NCBI GenBank assembly: GCA_934047225.1
Contig: OW203988.1
Location: 3,630,229 to 3,694,228, forward strand
Length of the DNA: 64,000 bases
Direction: 5' to 3'
DNA from: Ypsolopha sequella
Taxonomy: Eukaryota; Arthropoda; Insecta; Lepidoptera; Ypsolophidae
Part shown: one piece after another, positions 34,290 to 45,303 of the stretch
Layout of the letters: each line of letters starts with the position of its first letter
How positions within the stretch are numbered: the first letter of the stretch is position 1
The notes under the pieces: model-generated
The model's database searches: none
What the model was told of the DNA's origin: nothing
Seen by the model: the letters and a program-made list of their open reading frames with translations, nothing else
Translations under genes and position numbers: made by a program

Positions 34290-34515
34290 TTGAAAGAAAA
34301 CATCGTAAGGAAACTTGCGTACACCCTAAAAAGCGTTTATTTGTGCCCAAAGTACGGCGAAGGACTCACCACCCATCACGTTGGGACGTAATAATCGTCG
34401 GTGAAACGCGGGTATACCTATTATGGACTGTGACTTACATTTCACAGTTCACATTCAGAACACCTCTGACATCCCTTTGGGGATTCATGTCATGACGATA
34501 TATTTTATATATCTA
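34290..34515 (+). mobile_element. tRNA-derived SINE copy (family 2), headless
   Basis: The body is well preserved (gtacggcgaaggactcacca, taataatcgtcggtgaaacg, ggattcatgtcatgacgata), but the tRNA-like head is missing. This suggests 5' truncation on insertion. Confidence 0.75.
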
Positions 34516-36326
34516 GAGTTATTACTTATTTTAAAGCTACAAAAAAAAATTAAAGCATAAACCACAAAAACATTAAAAAAGGTTTCTCTCCCATTTTTCG
34601 TCAAATACGGGATAAAATTGAGATGTAATCACATAATGTATTTTACATATTTATTAAGGATTTAAACAACCTTCTCATTATTTTGCTTCATTTTGAATTG
34701 AAATATGGGAATAATTCAAAATGTCAATTATTTGGACATTTTGAATTACTTAGAAGCTTTGAATCTAACTAATCGAGACTATAAAAAGTTTAGAAAGAAA
34801 ATATTGGAAAAACATCACGGATTTTAGTGGTTTTTTGATAATTTTCCAGCCAATTCTTAATGTGTTCATTACAATACTTAGCATTAAATATTACACATCG
34901 AACGTTAGAAAGAGATGTTTTAAAGAACTTAAAACGCGTCATAATTATTTCAGCATAAGAATATACTAGTGTTATCGCGCTTTGTTTCCGAGTTTTTCTT
35001 TCTCACTTTCCTCAGTTATTCCTGTAAGATGCGGTAGTGGTGGCTCTCCGAATTGATTGTATCCAATCAGAATTAATAGCGGCCTTCTGTTTCCTGAAGA
35101 CGATGGATGGAACCATTTTTTGTGGGCAGTTGATGAGGGACCTGTTCCTCATTAATTGGGTTATCAAGTTTTAATAACATTCTGTGCTTCTGTTCTTGAG
35201 AAAATTCCTTTGTCATATTATTTGCTAGGCAATCATTTCAGATTCACAAAATTTTTCAGACCGAGTTTTATTTACTGACATACTGCATATATTTATTTAC
35301 TTACTCCCATACTCTCATAAGGTAATTACAACATCAAAAACGGCTTTATAAGTAGTTACATTGTTTGACAGATTATATAATACTACATTATAACACCGCA
35401 ATTCTGCGCAGTTATTGGCCAAATTTATTATAACACCGCTAGAGAACCAATCACAAGCAACAACGGTTTATCTTAAACCACGCCCCTTTACTCTTCTTGC
35501 TTCTGATTGGTCTCAGGCATCTACATACTAATTCCATCATGACGAGTATCATGACAGTATCATGACGAGTGTTCTTTTTCTAATTTTTCGTGAATTTTTA
35601 TGGTCGCAAATAAGGTATAATGTGCAAATGGACATAATTAGGATACTCGTGCTAATCTATTTAACAAGCACTCATGTCCCAATGTCTCACATTATGTCAC
35701 AGTTGTACAAAATACTATTGTTACTTGCAATTTTTGTAATGTTGTTGTCATTTTACTAATGAAATTATTGAATTAAATGTTGCTCTAGGTCGAATAAAAT
35801 CTGCTTATCATTTTAGAAACACGTTAATTTATGCACAAATCGTTCATGCGTTTTTTAAATATGTAGTTTTTTTTTTGTACGTATATGCTTAATTTTTTCG
35901 TTATGTCATGTAGCGAAGCTAGAGACTCATTTTGTTCAGTGCTCAGAATATTATTCTGAGGTTCAGTGTGAATATGCAGCAGAGACATTTCGTAAGCTAT
36001 TAACTATAAATAGGAGACAAGTTGTTCTTACTGCTGTAATAAGAGGCTAAGGATGCAAGCATGGAGCTACGTTCGCAAAGACAAACTCTTCTCGTAAAAA
36101 AAAACAGAAGAATACTCCGTACATCATAGATTTAGTAAATCTATGGCTTGAATCATGTATGTAGACTAGAGTAAAATATCGGTTATGGAGTAACGAAGGC
36201 GAGACCAAAAAACTTGAGAAGGGCAGATCGCTTTTTGTGGACATGTACCGAGCATAGAATTAATTAAGGTAAATGTTGTCATTTAGATAATTGTGTATTA
36301 AGAGTATAGGTTCCGCTTGCATTACT
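34516..36326. other. Gene-free stretch
   Basis: A small hairpin (attcaaaatgtcaa / ggacattttgaat) lies near 34717. A repeated 'catgacgagtatcatgac' run lies near 35538. No gene is supported. Confidence 0.45.
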
Positions 36327-36400
36327 CCCTGTTACTCCATGCGGAAAGACCCGCAGTGCGAGAGGGACGAATTCTGGAAAAATGTCAAAATGACAACTTT
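36327..36400 (+). repeat. Short dispersed repeat, copy 1
   Basis: The block ccctgttactccatgcgg plus cagtgcgagagggacgaatt recurs at 37152-37228. Confidence 0.7.
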
Positions 36401-36979
36401 TTTCACAAATTTTATTATTTAAAAATAAAGCAAAGGTGCTATGAAATATAAGTCCTGTTAAGAGTTCAATAAAATTTATACAGAATTTAATTCATAAATA
36501 ATATGAAAGGGTTTTTACTTAAATAAACTTAAACCTCGACATGAAAACTTTTTTTAGAAACATCTTTGGCACTTTATTTCTCAATATTGGAATGATGTCT
36601 GACGGTTCTGTTCCGATATAAGTGTGTATTATATTCCCGAAAGAAATACATATTTTTCCTTTTTCATGTAGTATTACTAGATTCTTCAAACCAGGAAGAA
36701 TAAATTATGGTTTTGCGGAAACTATCCTCTTAAGAGACCACAAGTTTGATGATAATATGTAATACGTAATACAATACAAAGTGAAGTTATGAATAACAGC
36801 AATTCCCGTATTTTTTTTCTTAAATTGGAACCGTAGGTATTCAAAGCAAAAATGTGATTAAATGCGATAATTTTTCCCACCAAACTTTTGTGTTAGTTCT
36901 ACAACATTTCAACAGTACATGAGAAAATTACAAATCTGTGGTTTTTCTTTCTTAGGTGAGTTGCATCTAAGCTCTGGGG

Positions 36980-37114
36980 ATCTAAAAAGGCCAACTTGGG
37001 TGAATCATAGAATGATTTGAAAGTAGGATGGAGTCAGAGTTTCTTCATGCGAGCAAAAGAGACGGCATTAGAACGGAATCATGATATGATTCAATCAAAG
37101 CGGCCTTTTTAGTA
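36980..37114. mobile_element. MITE with CTAAAAAGGCCG termini, copy 2
   Basis: Same length and block order as 11700-11834 (tctaaaaaggccaacttggg ... cggcctttttagtaga). Ends are inverted, and there is no coding sequence. Confidence 0.8.
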
Positions 37115-37151
37115 GACCTGTACACGTAACGACAATTAAGGCGATATGTAA

Positions 37152-37228
37152 AAGTTTTAGTGTCCCTGTTACTCCATATGCGAAAAAACACTCAGTGCGA
37201 GAGGGACGGATTCGTGGAAAAGTAGCGA
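37152..37228 (+). repeat. Short dispersed repeat, copy 2
   Basis: Near-copy of 36327-36400 (ccctgttactccatatgcg, cagtgcgagagggacgga). The MITE copy at 36980 lies between the two, so the pair may be the flanks of a larger, decayed repeat. Confidence 0.7.
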
Positions 37229-37993
37229 AAAGTCGGATTTTTATTAATATAAAATGAACTAAAAATTTTATCAAAATTTCGTTTAACCAGGTCCTAGATG
37301 CTGTTAAAACCCATCTAGTAAAATTTAATTGCAGTCCATATGTCATTCTAAATTGTCAAACCAGGAGAATTGGTGTCGATAAAGACCTCATTTCAATAAA
37401 TATTTCTATCGAGCCGAAATCCTCCAATCGCGTTTCTGTTTTAACAGATCCCTAGAGAAAGATTCCAAAAATAATATACTATTTTATCAAAATTATGCAT
37501 TATTTACCGAAGTAAATATAGAAGTTCTAAAAGTGTCAGTTTTTTTCCGTAGCGCCTTAGTCACGTCTAATAAACACGAAATTACACGAACTCAACAGGG
37601 GTAATATATAACCTGTACTTTCAACTATATATTTAATAAAGAAATTTTGAATTTTCTTATGTATAACTATTTTGTAAGCAGTAAAACGTTATTGTCTTGT
37701 CATGTAGAGTTATAATGACAGCTTTAATACTGGAAATTTAGGAAATGTTCGTTGAATTTTAAATTATTCATGTGAGGCATCAAATGATATTACATTATAA
37801 ATCAGCGTTTTCAGTATTTGTTATTTAAATACAACATATGGTACATAAAATACTGAAATTTCAAATTCCTAACTACTTTGGTGTTTCAGATAGACCCCGT
37901 AACAAAAATGGTCTAAAACTGATAACTTTGACACCCTCCATTTCTTTATTTTTCAAGATAGAAATAAATTAAAAATAAATCATATGAGTTATA
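37229..37993. other. Gene-free stretch
   Basis: AT-rich; I see no gene or repeat that I can define. Confidence 0.4.
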
Positions 37994-38694
37994 CAGTAGC
38001 CGTCAATAGAAATTGTGGACTATGTAAACAAAGCGCCATGTTGTCTTTGTCTATGAATAGGTGAACTACCTAGAGATGGGCAAGTAAGTGATTAAAATAT
38101 GTTAGGTGCTTAATTAGTTTTCTTTATTTGATTCATCGCTAAAATATTCTGATGAATCGCTAGTCAAATCGCCCACGTTAATTACAAATGGTTTTGTCAC
38201 AGCGTCGTTGGCCGTATCTATTATCCCATCCAGTTCTTTAATTTTTTCTTCTACTTTTAGGACATGAGCTACACATTTTAGAGCAACGCTGGAAGATCAC
38301 ACAGCTCTCGATAGAATCACACACACGTTTATGTCAAAGATTATGAAGTAACGCTGTTAAAAAAAAATGACGGAATAAAATAACATCACGAATAAAATAG
38401 GTTAATATTCAAATAGATTCGTACATCACCAATTTTCAAAGACAATACAGATTCGATGAGAAAAAAATATGACAGCAATCTCGACGCAGTACAGAATTGA
38501 CTGTTGATTCTATGATTTTCCGTAATTAACTGGTGATTATTGAATATTTCATGATGAAATACAGTGAATGACTGGTAAGACTTGATGCTTCATGATTTGG
38601 AATAATGTTCAATGAGACTCCGTGACAGAACCTTGAGAAAAATTGACAAAACGGTTTGTTTACATAGTCCACAATTTCTATTGACGGCGACTTT
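37994..38694 (-). mobile_element. TIR element keeping a transposase-like last exon
   Basis: The ends share a 33-base inverted repeat, ccgtcaatagaaattgtgga plus ctatgtaaacaaa. Between them lies a minus-strand coding remnant. At about 700 bp it is an internally deleted derivative of a longer DNA transposon. Target duplication is not clear. Confidence 0.7.
38114..38290 (-). pseudogene. C-terminal exon remnant of an unidentified transposase
   Basis: The minus strand is open for about 58 codons and ends at TAA 38114-38116. It includes HVLKVEEKIKELDGIID and ends with the acidic GDLTSDSSEYFSDES region. A splice-acceptor-like tcttccag precedes the open part. The charged helix and acidic tail look like a real protein end, and its position inside terminal inverted repeats makes a transposase the best guess. 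No catalytic residue is left, so the superfamily cannot be named. Confidence 0.45.
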
Positions 38695-38758
38695 AGACAA
38701 TGACACCCCACATGTCAGGGTAAGTTATAGACAATGACACCCCACATGCCAGGGTAAG
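38694..38758 (+). repeat. 34-bp direct duplication
   Basis: The segment agacaatgacaccccacatg plus tcagggtaag occurs twice in a row, with one base changed. Confidence 0.85.
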
Positions 38759-39476
38759 AAGAAAAGCCACCCCTGAAAAATTATTTAATTACATTTAATG
38801 CAATATTCGATTTTGGATCAACATTCTAAATAATAAATCAAAATTTCACGTCTCTATCTCATTCCGTTTTAGAGCTAGAGACCCGTGACATACGGACGGA
38901 CTTATGAATAATGTTATGTGAGACGGACAGCAGAGCGACATTTTTCCCTTCAGGTACGGAAGCCTAATAAATGCCACAATAATTGGTCACCAATCCAAGG
39001 ATGACAAGTACTGAGGCCCGTCAGAAATCTTCATTGACGTTACACATTTCATAATTTTTCACGATTTTCATCATACATTTAGTATTTAGATGACTCTAAT
39101 ATTCGTAGCTCCACGTTGGAGTAGATGTAAGTTCCCGAGAGCCAGGTGTTTCGAGAGTTTTCTCATTTCTGAAACAACTAATTATCTGCAATATTACAGA
39201 CGGTAACTTTACCTTTTTGTCTGGTACTCGGAGGTAACTTCGCCTTATTTCAGTACTCCGAGGACTCCTGGAGAATTGTCTCAGCTAATGTATTGTCTAA
39301 AAGTGCAAACGAGGTGAGAGTGAAATGTTATATGTTATTTATACTTATTTACTTTATACACGTCTTACGTACATGCATTTTGCATTTGCGCCATGTTTTC
39401 AAAAACATTTCAAAATATTAAAATATTAGCTTGCGTCAAAGTTATGAAAACAAAAACATCATACACGTAACATTAT
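38759..39476. other. Gene-free stretch
   Basis: No gene or clear repeat is seen. Confidence 0.4.
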
Positions 39477-39520
39477 ACAAGGTGACTATTGTTTATGTAA
39501 AAGAATTAATACTGGAGACT
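39477..39520. repeat. Truncated TACAAGGTGA MITE end
   Basis: The end tacaaggtgactattg followed by 'ttaatactggagactc' resembles the left arm of the TACAAGGTGA family; the right arm is absent. Confidence 0.5.
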
Positions 39521-39578
39521 CTCTTTGTTATTACGATTATAGCATGATACCACTATATCCCATTCCATTATATTTGAA

Positions 39579-39873
39579 TATTGATAAAAACACTTGTACT
39601 GTTTCACAATATCACTTTATATTACTCCAACCGGTTTCGCCTTACGGCATTATCAAGGAACACTAGCTATTAAATATAATAAACAATAAACAACAAACAA
39701 ATGTGTAGTAGTTATTTAAACATTGCAGATGGTGAATAATACTACACATTTGTTTGTGGTTTATTGTTTATTATGTTTAATAGCTAGTGTTCCTTGATAA
39801 TGCCGTAAGGGTAAACCGGTTGGAGTAATATAAAGTGATATTGTGAAACAGTACAAGTGTTTTTATCAATATT
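39579..39873. repeat. 295-bp near-perfect palindrome with ribozyme-like motif
   Basis: Arms of about 134 bp (attgataaaaacacttgtac ... aataaaccacaaacaaatgt) are inverted around a loop of about 28 bases. Each arm carries 'ccttgataatgccgtaagg' followed by gaaaccggttgg, or gtaaaccggttgg in the right arm. The same motif ends the repeat at 4318. Two retroelement 3' ends joined tail to tail would give this form. Confidence 0.85.
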
Positions 39874-40456
39874 ATGATGATGTTTCACCAAGTGCCGACA
39901 ATCGCAAGTATTAACCATTCTATTTGCTTTATTCGTCAACTTATGACTCCGCAAATTATCAACGGATTGCGATGATTACGATTTTGAAGTGGGATAAACC
40001 ACAGTCTAGCTAGACAATTAGCACATAGGCTTAAATTTAATTTAGTGTGGACTGTCACTACAACAGTTAACACTCGTACACACTCCTTATTAGATTGAAT
40101 ATGAAATTATTTTCATTTGAATTCGATCCAACTGTTGGTACAAAAACAGAGCGATAAATGAATAGGTAACTTTGTCAAATACTGAACTGAATTAATACAG
40201 AAACAAATGAAACTAATCAAAAACTGTGAAACAAACGCTACGTACGTAAGGTGGTTGTTAGCCGTAAATTCTCTCGTGAAACACACGCTGTCAAAACGTC
40301 GAGCGGGCGACGCGACGTAGTCGCGTGGTAGTTGCTTCGACTCTCAGGAGGCTATGTTGGAGGTTCAAATTTAATGTTTATTTCAACTTTCATTGTCTTA
40401 AGCAAGACTGTGTAAACTTAACCATGCAAGTCAGTTGCAAGAAAAAAAAAGATTTT
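39874..40456. other. Gene-free stretch
   Basis: No gene is seen. The block accaagtgccgacaatcgcaagtat near 39889 also ends repeats near 3541 and 62130, so it marks another dispersed element. Confidence 0.45.
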
Positions 40457-40828
40457 CGTCAGTCTTTTAGCGCAAAGTGCAACACTTAACTTTGTTTTTC
40501 TTGTTTAGAAGAGGTAAATATAAAAACCTTTTGGTATGTGGCAGTTGACGCCAATAGTTCAGTATTAGAGAGGTTTATAAAGCATGACTTTAAAATGTAA
40601 CGCACAATTTAGTCATGATCTTGTCCTAACAGTGTATAAACAGCATTTTAAGTTTGTTTTGAGAAGATCATGACCAATTGTGTATACAATTTCAAACTCT
40701 TGCTTTATAAACCTCACTAATACTGAAATATTGGCGTCAAGTGCCACACACCAAAATAGTTTTTATATTTTTATTTCTTAACAAGAAAAACAAAGTTAAG
40801 TTATGCACTTTTCGCAGAGCAACTGACG
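40457..40828. mobile_element. Palindromic MITE with cgtcagt termini
   Basis: The two halves pair over about 150 bp, for example cacttaactttgtttttctt with aagaaaaacaaagttaagtt and gcgccaatagttcagtatta-type blocks. It encodes no protein. Confidence 0.85.
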
Positions 40829-41260
40829 TTTAACCTTAGTTGCTCGCTCAGGTTTATAGATCATATTGTTTTTGAAGTGAAAACTTCTTTAGACCAGTTG
40901 AGTGATTTTTGGTAGGGGAAAATCTTATAGGTTCACGTCTTCTACGTCAGCGACATGTAAATGTTGACTGTAAAGTTTTGGTTTCTGTCGGCAGTCCCCA
41001 TGAATGCCCATGTTTCTTTTTAATGTAAAAAGGATCAATTTAGAGCTATTTTATTGAATTTTGATCTAGATAAGCGGGACGCGTGGTTTCGTAATGAGTC
41101 TTTTAAATTCTACCAGCGCTGAGGTAGACCCTAACATCGGTTTTTTTTAATTTGTTTATCGCAGTCACTAATCAGATCCCTTTAGTGACAGCGCATATGA
41201 CACGAGTTAGTATCATTTCAATACCAAATTTAGCCCTAAAGTCATATTTATGTATTTTTA
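40829..41260. other. Gene-free stretch
   Basis: No gene is supported. Confidence 0.4.
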
Positions 41261-41500
41261 TGAAGTCGCGGAAGCCGAAAACTGGCGATTGTACTCGCAC
41301 ATATGAACAACTTTCCGTAAAAAAAAAATCGAGAAATTGAGAAAAAAGAAGTCTGTTGTTTCATACATTTTGGTCGGGTAGCTATGTAACTTTTCTATGG
41401 AACAGCTCATTTTTTAGCGATTCGAGGGTTGGCTCCTTAGTAAAAGTCGTTATATGGACGAGTACTATCGGCCAGTTTCCGGCTTCCGCAAATTGGATGA
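41261..41500. mobile_element. Palindromic MITE, GAAGTCGCGGAAGCCGG family, copy 2
   Basis: Ends tgaagtcgcggaagccgaaa and ccagtttccggcttccgca are inverted, and the copy is related to 11094-11331. Two short open frames inside are side effects of the hairpin. Confidence 0.8.
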
Positions 41501-41747
41501 AAATTTTTAGCATAATTTTTATGATTTCACTATTATGTCTATCTGCGGCATAACTCTAGAAAGGTGAGGCCGTGAGCGGAAATACGGTTAATCTAAAATT
41601 TGGTATCTAATCTTTTCTGTGGTGCAAACTATAATGATATGTATTAGAAAAAAAAACTTGAAATGGTTATTTTTCGCGAAAATCTATGAAATATCGACCT
41701 TGATGTGACTGTCCAGTTTACTGACCACTTTGTATGAGCCGCCCGTT

Positions 41748-42287
41748 AAAGGGTTAATCTAAAATTTGGTATGTAGATAAATACCGTTAATCTAAAATTT
41801 AGTATGTAGATAAATACGGTTAATCTAAAATTTGTTATGTAGATAAATACGGTTGATCTAAAATTTGGTATGTAGATAAATACGGTTAATCTAAAATTTG
41901 GTATGTAGATAAATACCGTTAAACTAAAATTTAGTATGTAGATAAATGCGGTTAATCTAAAATTTGTTATGTAGATAAATACGGTTGATCTAAAATTTGG
42001 TATGTAGATAAATACGGTTAATCTAAAATTTGGTATGTAGATAAATACGGTTAATCTAAAATTTGGTATGTAGATAAATACGGTTAATTTATTTGGTACG
42101 TAGATAAATACGGTTAATCTAAAATTAGGTATGTAGATAAATACGGTTAATCTAAAATTTGGTACGTAGATAAATACGGTTAATCTAAAATTTGGTATGT
42201 ATATAAATACGGTTAATCTAAAATTTGATACGTAGATAAATACGATTAATCTAAAATTTGGTGTGTAGATAAATACGGTTAATCTAA
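41748..42287 (+). repeat. 33-bp minisatellite, about 16 copies
   Basis: Units ataaatacggttaatctaaa plus atttggtatgtag follow each other; one unit near 42085 has lost seven bases. A higher-order pattern (ttagtatg, ttgttatg, gttgatc) repeats about every four units near 41790-42000. An outlying half unit at 41585 suggests the founder sequence. It is unrelated to the 24.1-kb array despite the same unit length. Confidence 0.97.
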
Positions 42288-43490
42288 AATTCTATTAGTG
42301 TGCTGTCTTAAAGCGTATTTTCAAACAGATTTAATTTACGTTTGCTAAACATTATAATTTTGAAACTTTTCAAATTTTGAATTTACTAATCCTACAGCAT
42401 GTCATAATATCCTCCCATGGATCCCCAGCAGACCAGGGTCTAGCTGCGAGTGACAGCTGGCTCTCAAACATGTTCCAGCTGAATTTTTCTAAAACTCCCG
42501 GCGTCGGCTGCCAAACTGTCGCCCGCCCTAACTCCTAGGTCTGAACTGAAAATTTTCACAAATCCCGATGTTAGTTTAAAGTCTGTCGCGAAGTTGAGGG
42601 GCTCTTTTCTTTTAGGATTATATTTGCTTTTTCCTCAACTGGGAGTCGTGAAAACGGAAACCCATAGCGAAGCGTCGATGTTTGTCTGTCTGTCCGTCCG
42701 TGGCTGTACTCTGTTCATTGTGTACGACATGTTTGCTTGTCAAATTATTAAAAGATTTATAAGTATAATTTATAATCATAAACAATTATTTTCAAATTCA
42801 TGAGCTATCTGTGTTGTGTCATCATGTTGCGACCTCGTACTGCTAGATCAAAAAATATTTTTGCTTTAAGTATTATCAGAACCGACTCAGGTAAAAAAAA
42901 CATTATAATTGTATGTGCGATATGTATAACAAAAATCTTATAGATATCGATATTTGTTCCTCCTTTAGTTTTAAAAAACAGGTAAAGAGAGTGCTTTCTG
43001 TTAAGTAATCAATTGGCATGGATTAAATTATGTTAAGGCAGAGAATATAAATTGGTTAAGGTGAGTTAATTCGCAAACCATTTCGAGATTTAGGTTTAAT
43101 AAGCAGTATTTTCGAAGTTTTGTTCTAAAACACCTCAGTATGATGAATATTTTTATGAAAAGGCTGCAACTTCAATTTGCCCTCGTGTGACGTCACTTGA
43201 GTAATGGCTGTTTAGAAATGTGTCCTTTGCTATCAAGAAAAATTTATAATAATTTGCTTTAGACTAATTCAGATGACAGATGAGTAGATAGACAGAGACA
43301 GACCACTTTTTTTATAAGCAAACACACATTACAATCAGTATAATGTCTAACATTCTCAAGTGACAAGGTTATCGGAAAATTCTTTAGAAAATCATAAAAA
43401 ATAATGGTTAATTTATATTAATTATGTTAATAAAATATTTTTATAAAACACCGTTCAAGGGCCTTTTTTTATTTTGTATATATATGTTTT
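42288..43490. other. Gene-free stretch
   Basis: No gene is supported. A 69-codon open frame at 42594 begins and ends without any motif. Confidence 0.4.
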
Positions 43491-43533
43491 ACTCCACATA
43501 AATACAAACAATTAAATGGTTTTAGTCGCTATA

Positions 43534-43562
43534 TATCGACCCCTCAGTGGGGCCGTCATCAG
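43534..43562 (-). ncRNA. Hammerhead-like core in PLE 1 left pseudo-LTR
   Basis: The minus strand reads CTGATGA, one C, a six-base stem (ggcccc / ggggtc) with loop actga, and then GATA in place of GAAA. Penelope pseudo-LTRs are known to carry hammerhead motifs. The changed core makes this copy doubtful. Confidence 0.4.
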
Positions 43563-43794
43563 GTGAATAGGAAAAAATATTATATGACATATATGTATAG
43601 GTATTTGAAGTAAGAAAACCGCTGACATCTATTGATATAAAAATATAAAAAAGTATACTATAAATCATGAACCAGACTTTTTGAGGGAGAATTTAGTCAG
43701 CCGGCGCTAGGTGGCGTTATCATACAGAGTGCTCCGATTCTGAATATTTTGTTATATAAAAAAATAATAAAATAAAAATAATAATAAACTGTAA

Positions 43795-43860
43795 ATTTGG
43801 ATTTGTCAGTCAGTCAAGTCAGTCAGTTAGTCAGTCAGACAGTCAGTTTGTCACTCAGTC
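43795..43860 (+). repeat. TCAG/GTCA microsatellite
   Basis: A run of cagtcagt words, mirrored at 44950-45015 in the other arm of PLE 1. Confidence 0.8.
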
Positions 43861-43878
43861 AGTGTTGTTTGTTCAGTC

Positions 43879-44046
43879 CAGGGGCTCTACCGCGTAATTC
43901 TCATTTGTATCAACTTCAAGCAAATGCATGCGAAATTCAACGCGTGCAAAAGAGATGGCATGTTAGGCGGGCGTCGTCGCACGCACGTCAAATTTCAATC
44001 TAAAGTTGATGTTGATGTAAATGAGAATTACGCGGTAGACCCACTG
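43879..44046 (+). mobile_element. 168-bp MITE, copy 3, nested in PLE 1
   Basis: It splits the left arm of PLE 1 inside the last codons of the endonuclease. The right arm (44920-44950) keeps the uninterrupted sequence gttcagtccaggtccataat in reverse. Comparing the two gives clean junctions without a duplicated target. Confidence 0.9.
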
Positions 44047-44850
44047 GTCCGTAATGAGCTCCAAGTGACCATATGAATGATGTCTCCCATGTCCGTAATT
44101 CAATGTCGGTTAATGGAGGTGTGAATGATTTAATGATACGTAGAGTGAAACAGTCGTTAAAGGTCTGGTTGTGGAGTCGCGTGTGTGTAGGTATGGGAAG
44201 AATGTTGTTTGGTATGCGATCTGCTGTGTGTCGGTGTTGGTTCATTCGTTTGTGTATTGGGTTCTTGGTTTCACCTACGTAGAATGCCGGGCAATGACGG
44301 TATTCTAGTAGGTAAATGCAGTTGCTGGTTTTGCATGATGTATTAGGCTGTGTTTTGTATGTGTTTGATGTGTGGTGAGTGTTGATATGTGTAGCTGTGT
44401 TAATAATGGGACATGTTTTGCACCGAGGCTGTCGGCAAGAAGCTGTGCCAGGTGATGAGTTGATGAGGTTGATGGGTTGTGTTGTTTTTGTTTTACTGAA
44501 TATGTGTCTGAGGTTTTGGTTTTGTCTGTAACAAATTTTTGGATTAGCGGGTAGTAGATTTTGGGTTTCGTTGTGTTGTCTGAGAATTGGAAGGGATTCT
44601 TTAATAAGTGATCTGAGTTTGTGACTGCCGTGGAAGTAAGTGGTGATGAGACGCGTTTGGTTGGTTGTGTTTATGTTCTTGTTTTGTCTGTAAAAGTGTG
44701 GTCTGTGGTGTAAGTGTTTTTGGAGAAAGTGGTTTGGATAGTTTCGTTTGGAGAGAGCATTGTGGATTTTGTTATGGTAGTAAATAAGTGCATTTTGATA
44801 GTTGCAAATTCGGTGCCCGCGGAGTGAAAGTGAATATGGTATTGATTTAA
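44047..44850 (-). pseudogene. PLE 1 reverse transcriptase thumb and GIY-YIG endonuclease, 5'-truncated
   Basis: The minus strand is open without a stop for about 267 codons, but has no start. It matches residues 660-921 of the intact PLE 2 protein. It keeps the Cys set PRCKTC and CKTSNC, then CIYLLE...FYVGETKN (GIY-YIG), MNQHRHTADR and WETSFIWSLGAHYG. The polymerase core is missing, and the last codons are cut by the 168-bp MITE. It is clearly a different PLE subfamily from PLE 2. The open frame suggests a young insertion, although it was dead on arrival. Confidence 0.85.
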
Positions 44851-45255
44851 AAAAAAAAAAAAAAATCTATTAACCGACATTGAATTACGGACATGGGAGA
44901 CATCATTCATATGGTCACTTGGAGCTCATTATGGACCTGGACTGAACAAACAACACTGACTGAGTGACTAACTGACTGACTGACTGACTAACTGACTGAC
45001 TTGACTGACTGACAAATCCAAATTTACAATTTATTATTATTTTTATTTTATTATTTTTTTATATAACAAAATATTCAGAATCGGAGCACTCTGTATGATA
45101 ACGCCACCTAGCGCTGGCTGACTAAATTCTCCCTCAAAAAGTCTGGTTCATGATTTATAGTATACTTTTTTATATTTTTATATCAATAGATGTCAGCGGT
45201 TTTCTTACTTCAAATACCTATACATATATGTCATATAATATTTTTCCCTATTCGC

Positions 45256-45284
45256 CTGATGACGGCTTCACTGAGGGGTCGAAA
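45256..45284 (+). ncRNA. Hammerhead-like core in PLE 1 right pseudo-LTR
   Basis: Here CTGATGA and GAAA are both intact and frame a hairpin (ggcttc / ggggtc, loop actga). One C separates CTGATGA from the hairpin, which is not standard. Cleavage is inferred from the family, not shown. Confidence 0.45.
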
Positions 45285-45290
45285 TATAGC

Positions 45291-45303
45291 GGTTAATTTA
45301 TAT
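45291..45303 (+). repeat. Left target duplication of PLE 2
   Basis: ggttaatttatat; identical to 50460-50472. Confidence 0.8.

Larger units (their letters stand above)
43500..45290. mobile_element. Penelope-like element 1, tail-to-tail inverted copy
   Basis: A minus-strand 3' half (43500-44850) contains the end of the reverse transcriptase, the GIY-YIG endonuclease and the pseudo-LTR. It faces a plus-strand 3' end (44866-45290) that repeats the last part of the endonuclease and the pseudo-LTR. The arms are nearly identical outside a MITE present only in the left one. The A-run at 44850-44864 marks the join. Such inverted, truncated copies are a known habit of Penelope elements. Confidence 0.9.

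Noticed and set aside
24149..42287. CRISPR arrays at the two minisatellites
   Set aside because: Repeats are directly adjacent with no unique spacers, and the sequence is eukaryotic.
44671..44910. 79-codon frame crossing the PLE 1 join
   Set aside because: It mixes the two inverted arms across an A-run and is out of frame with the endonuclease.
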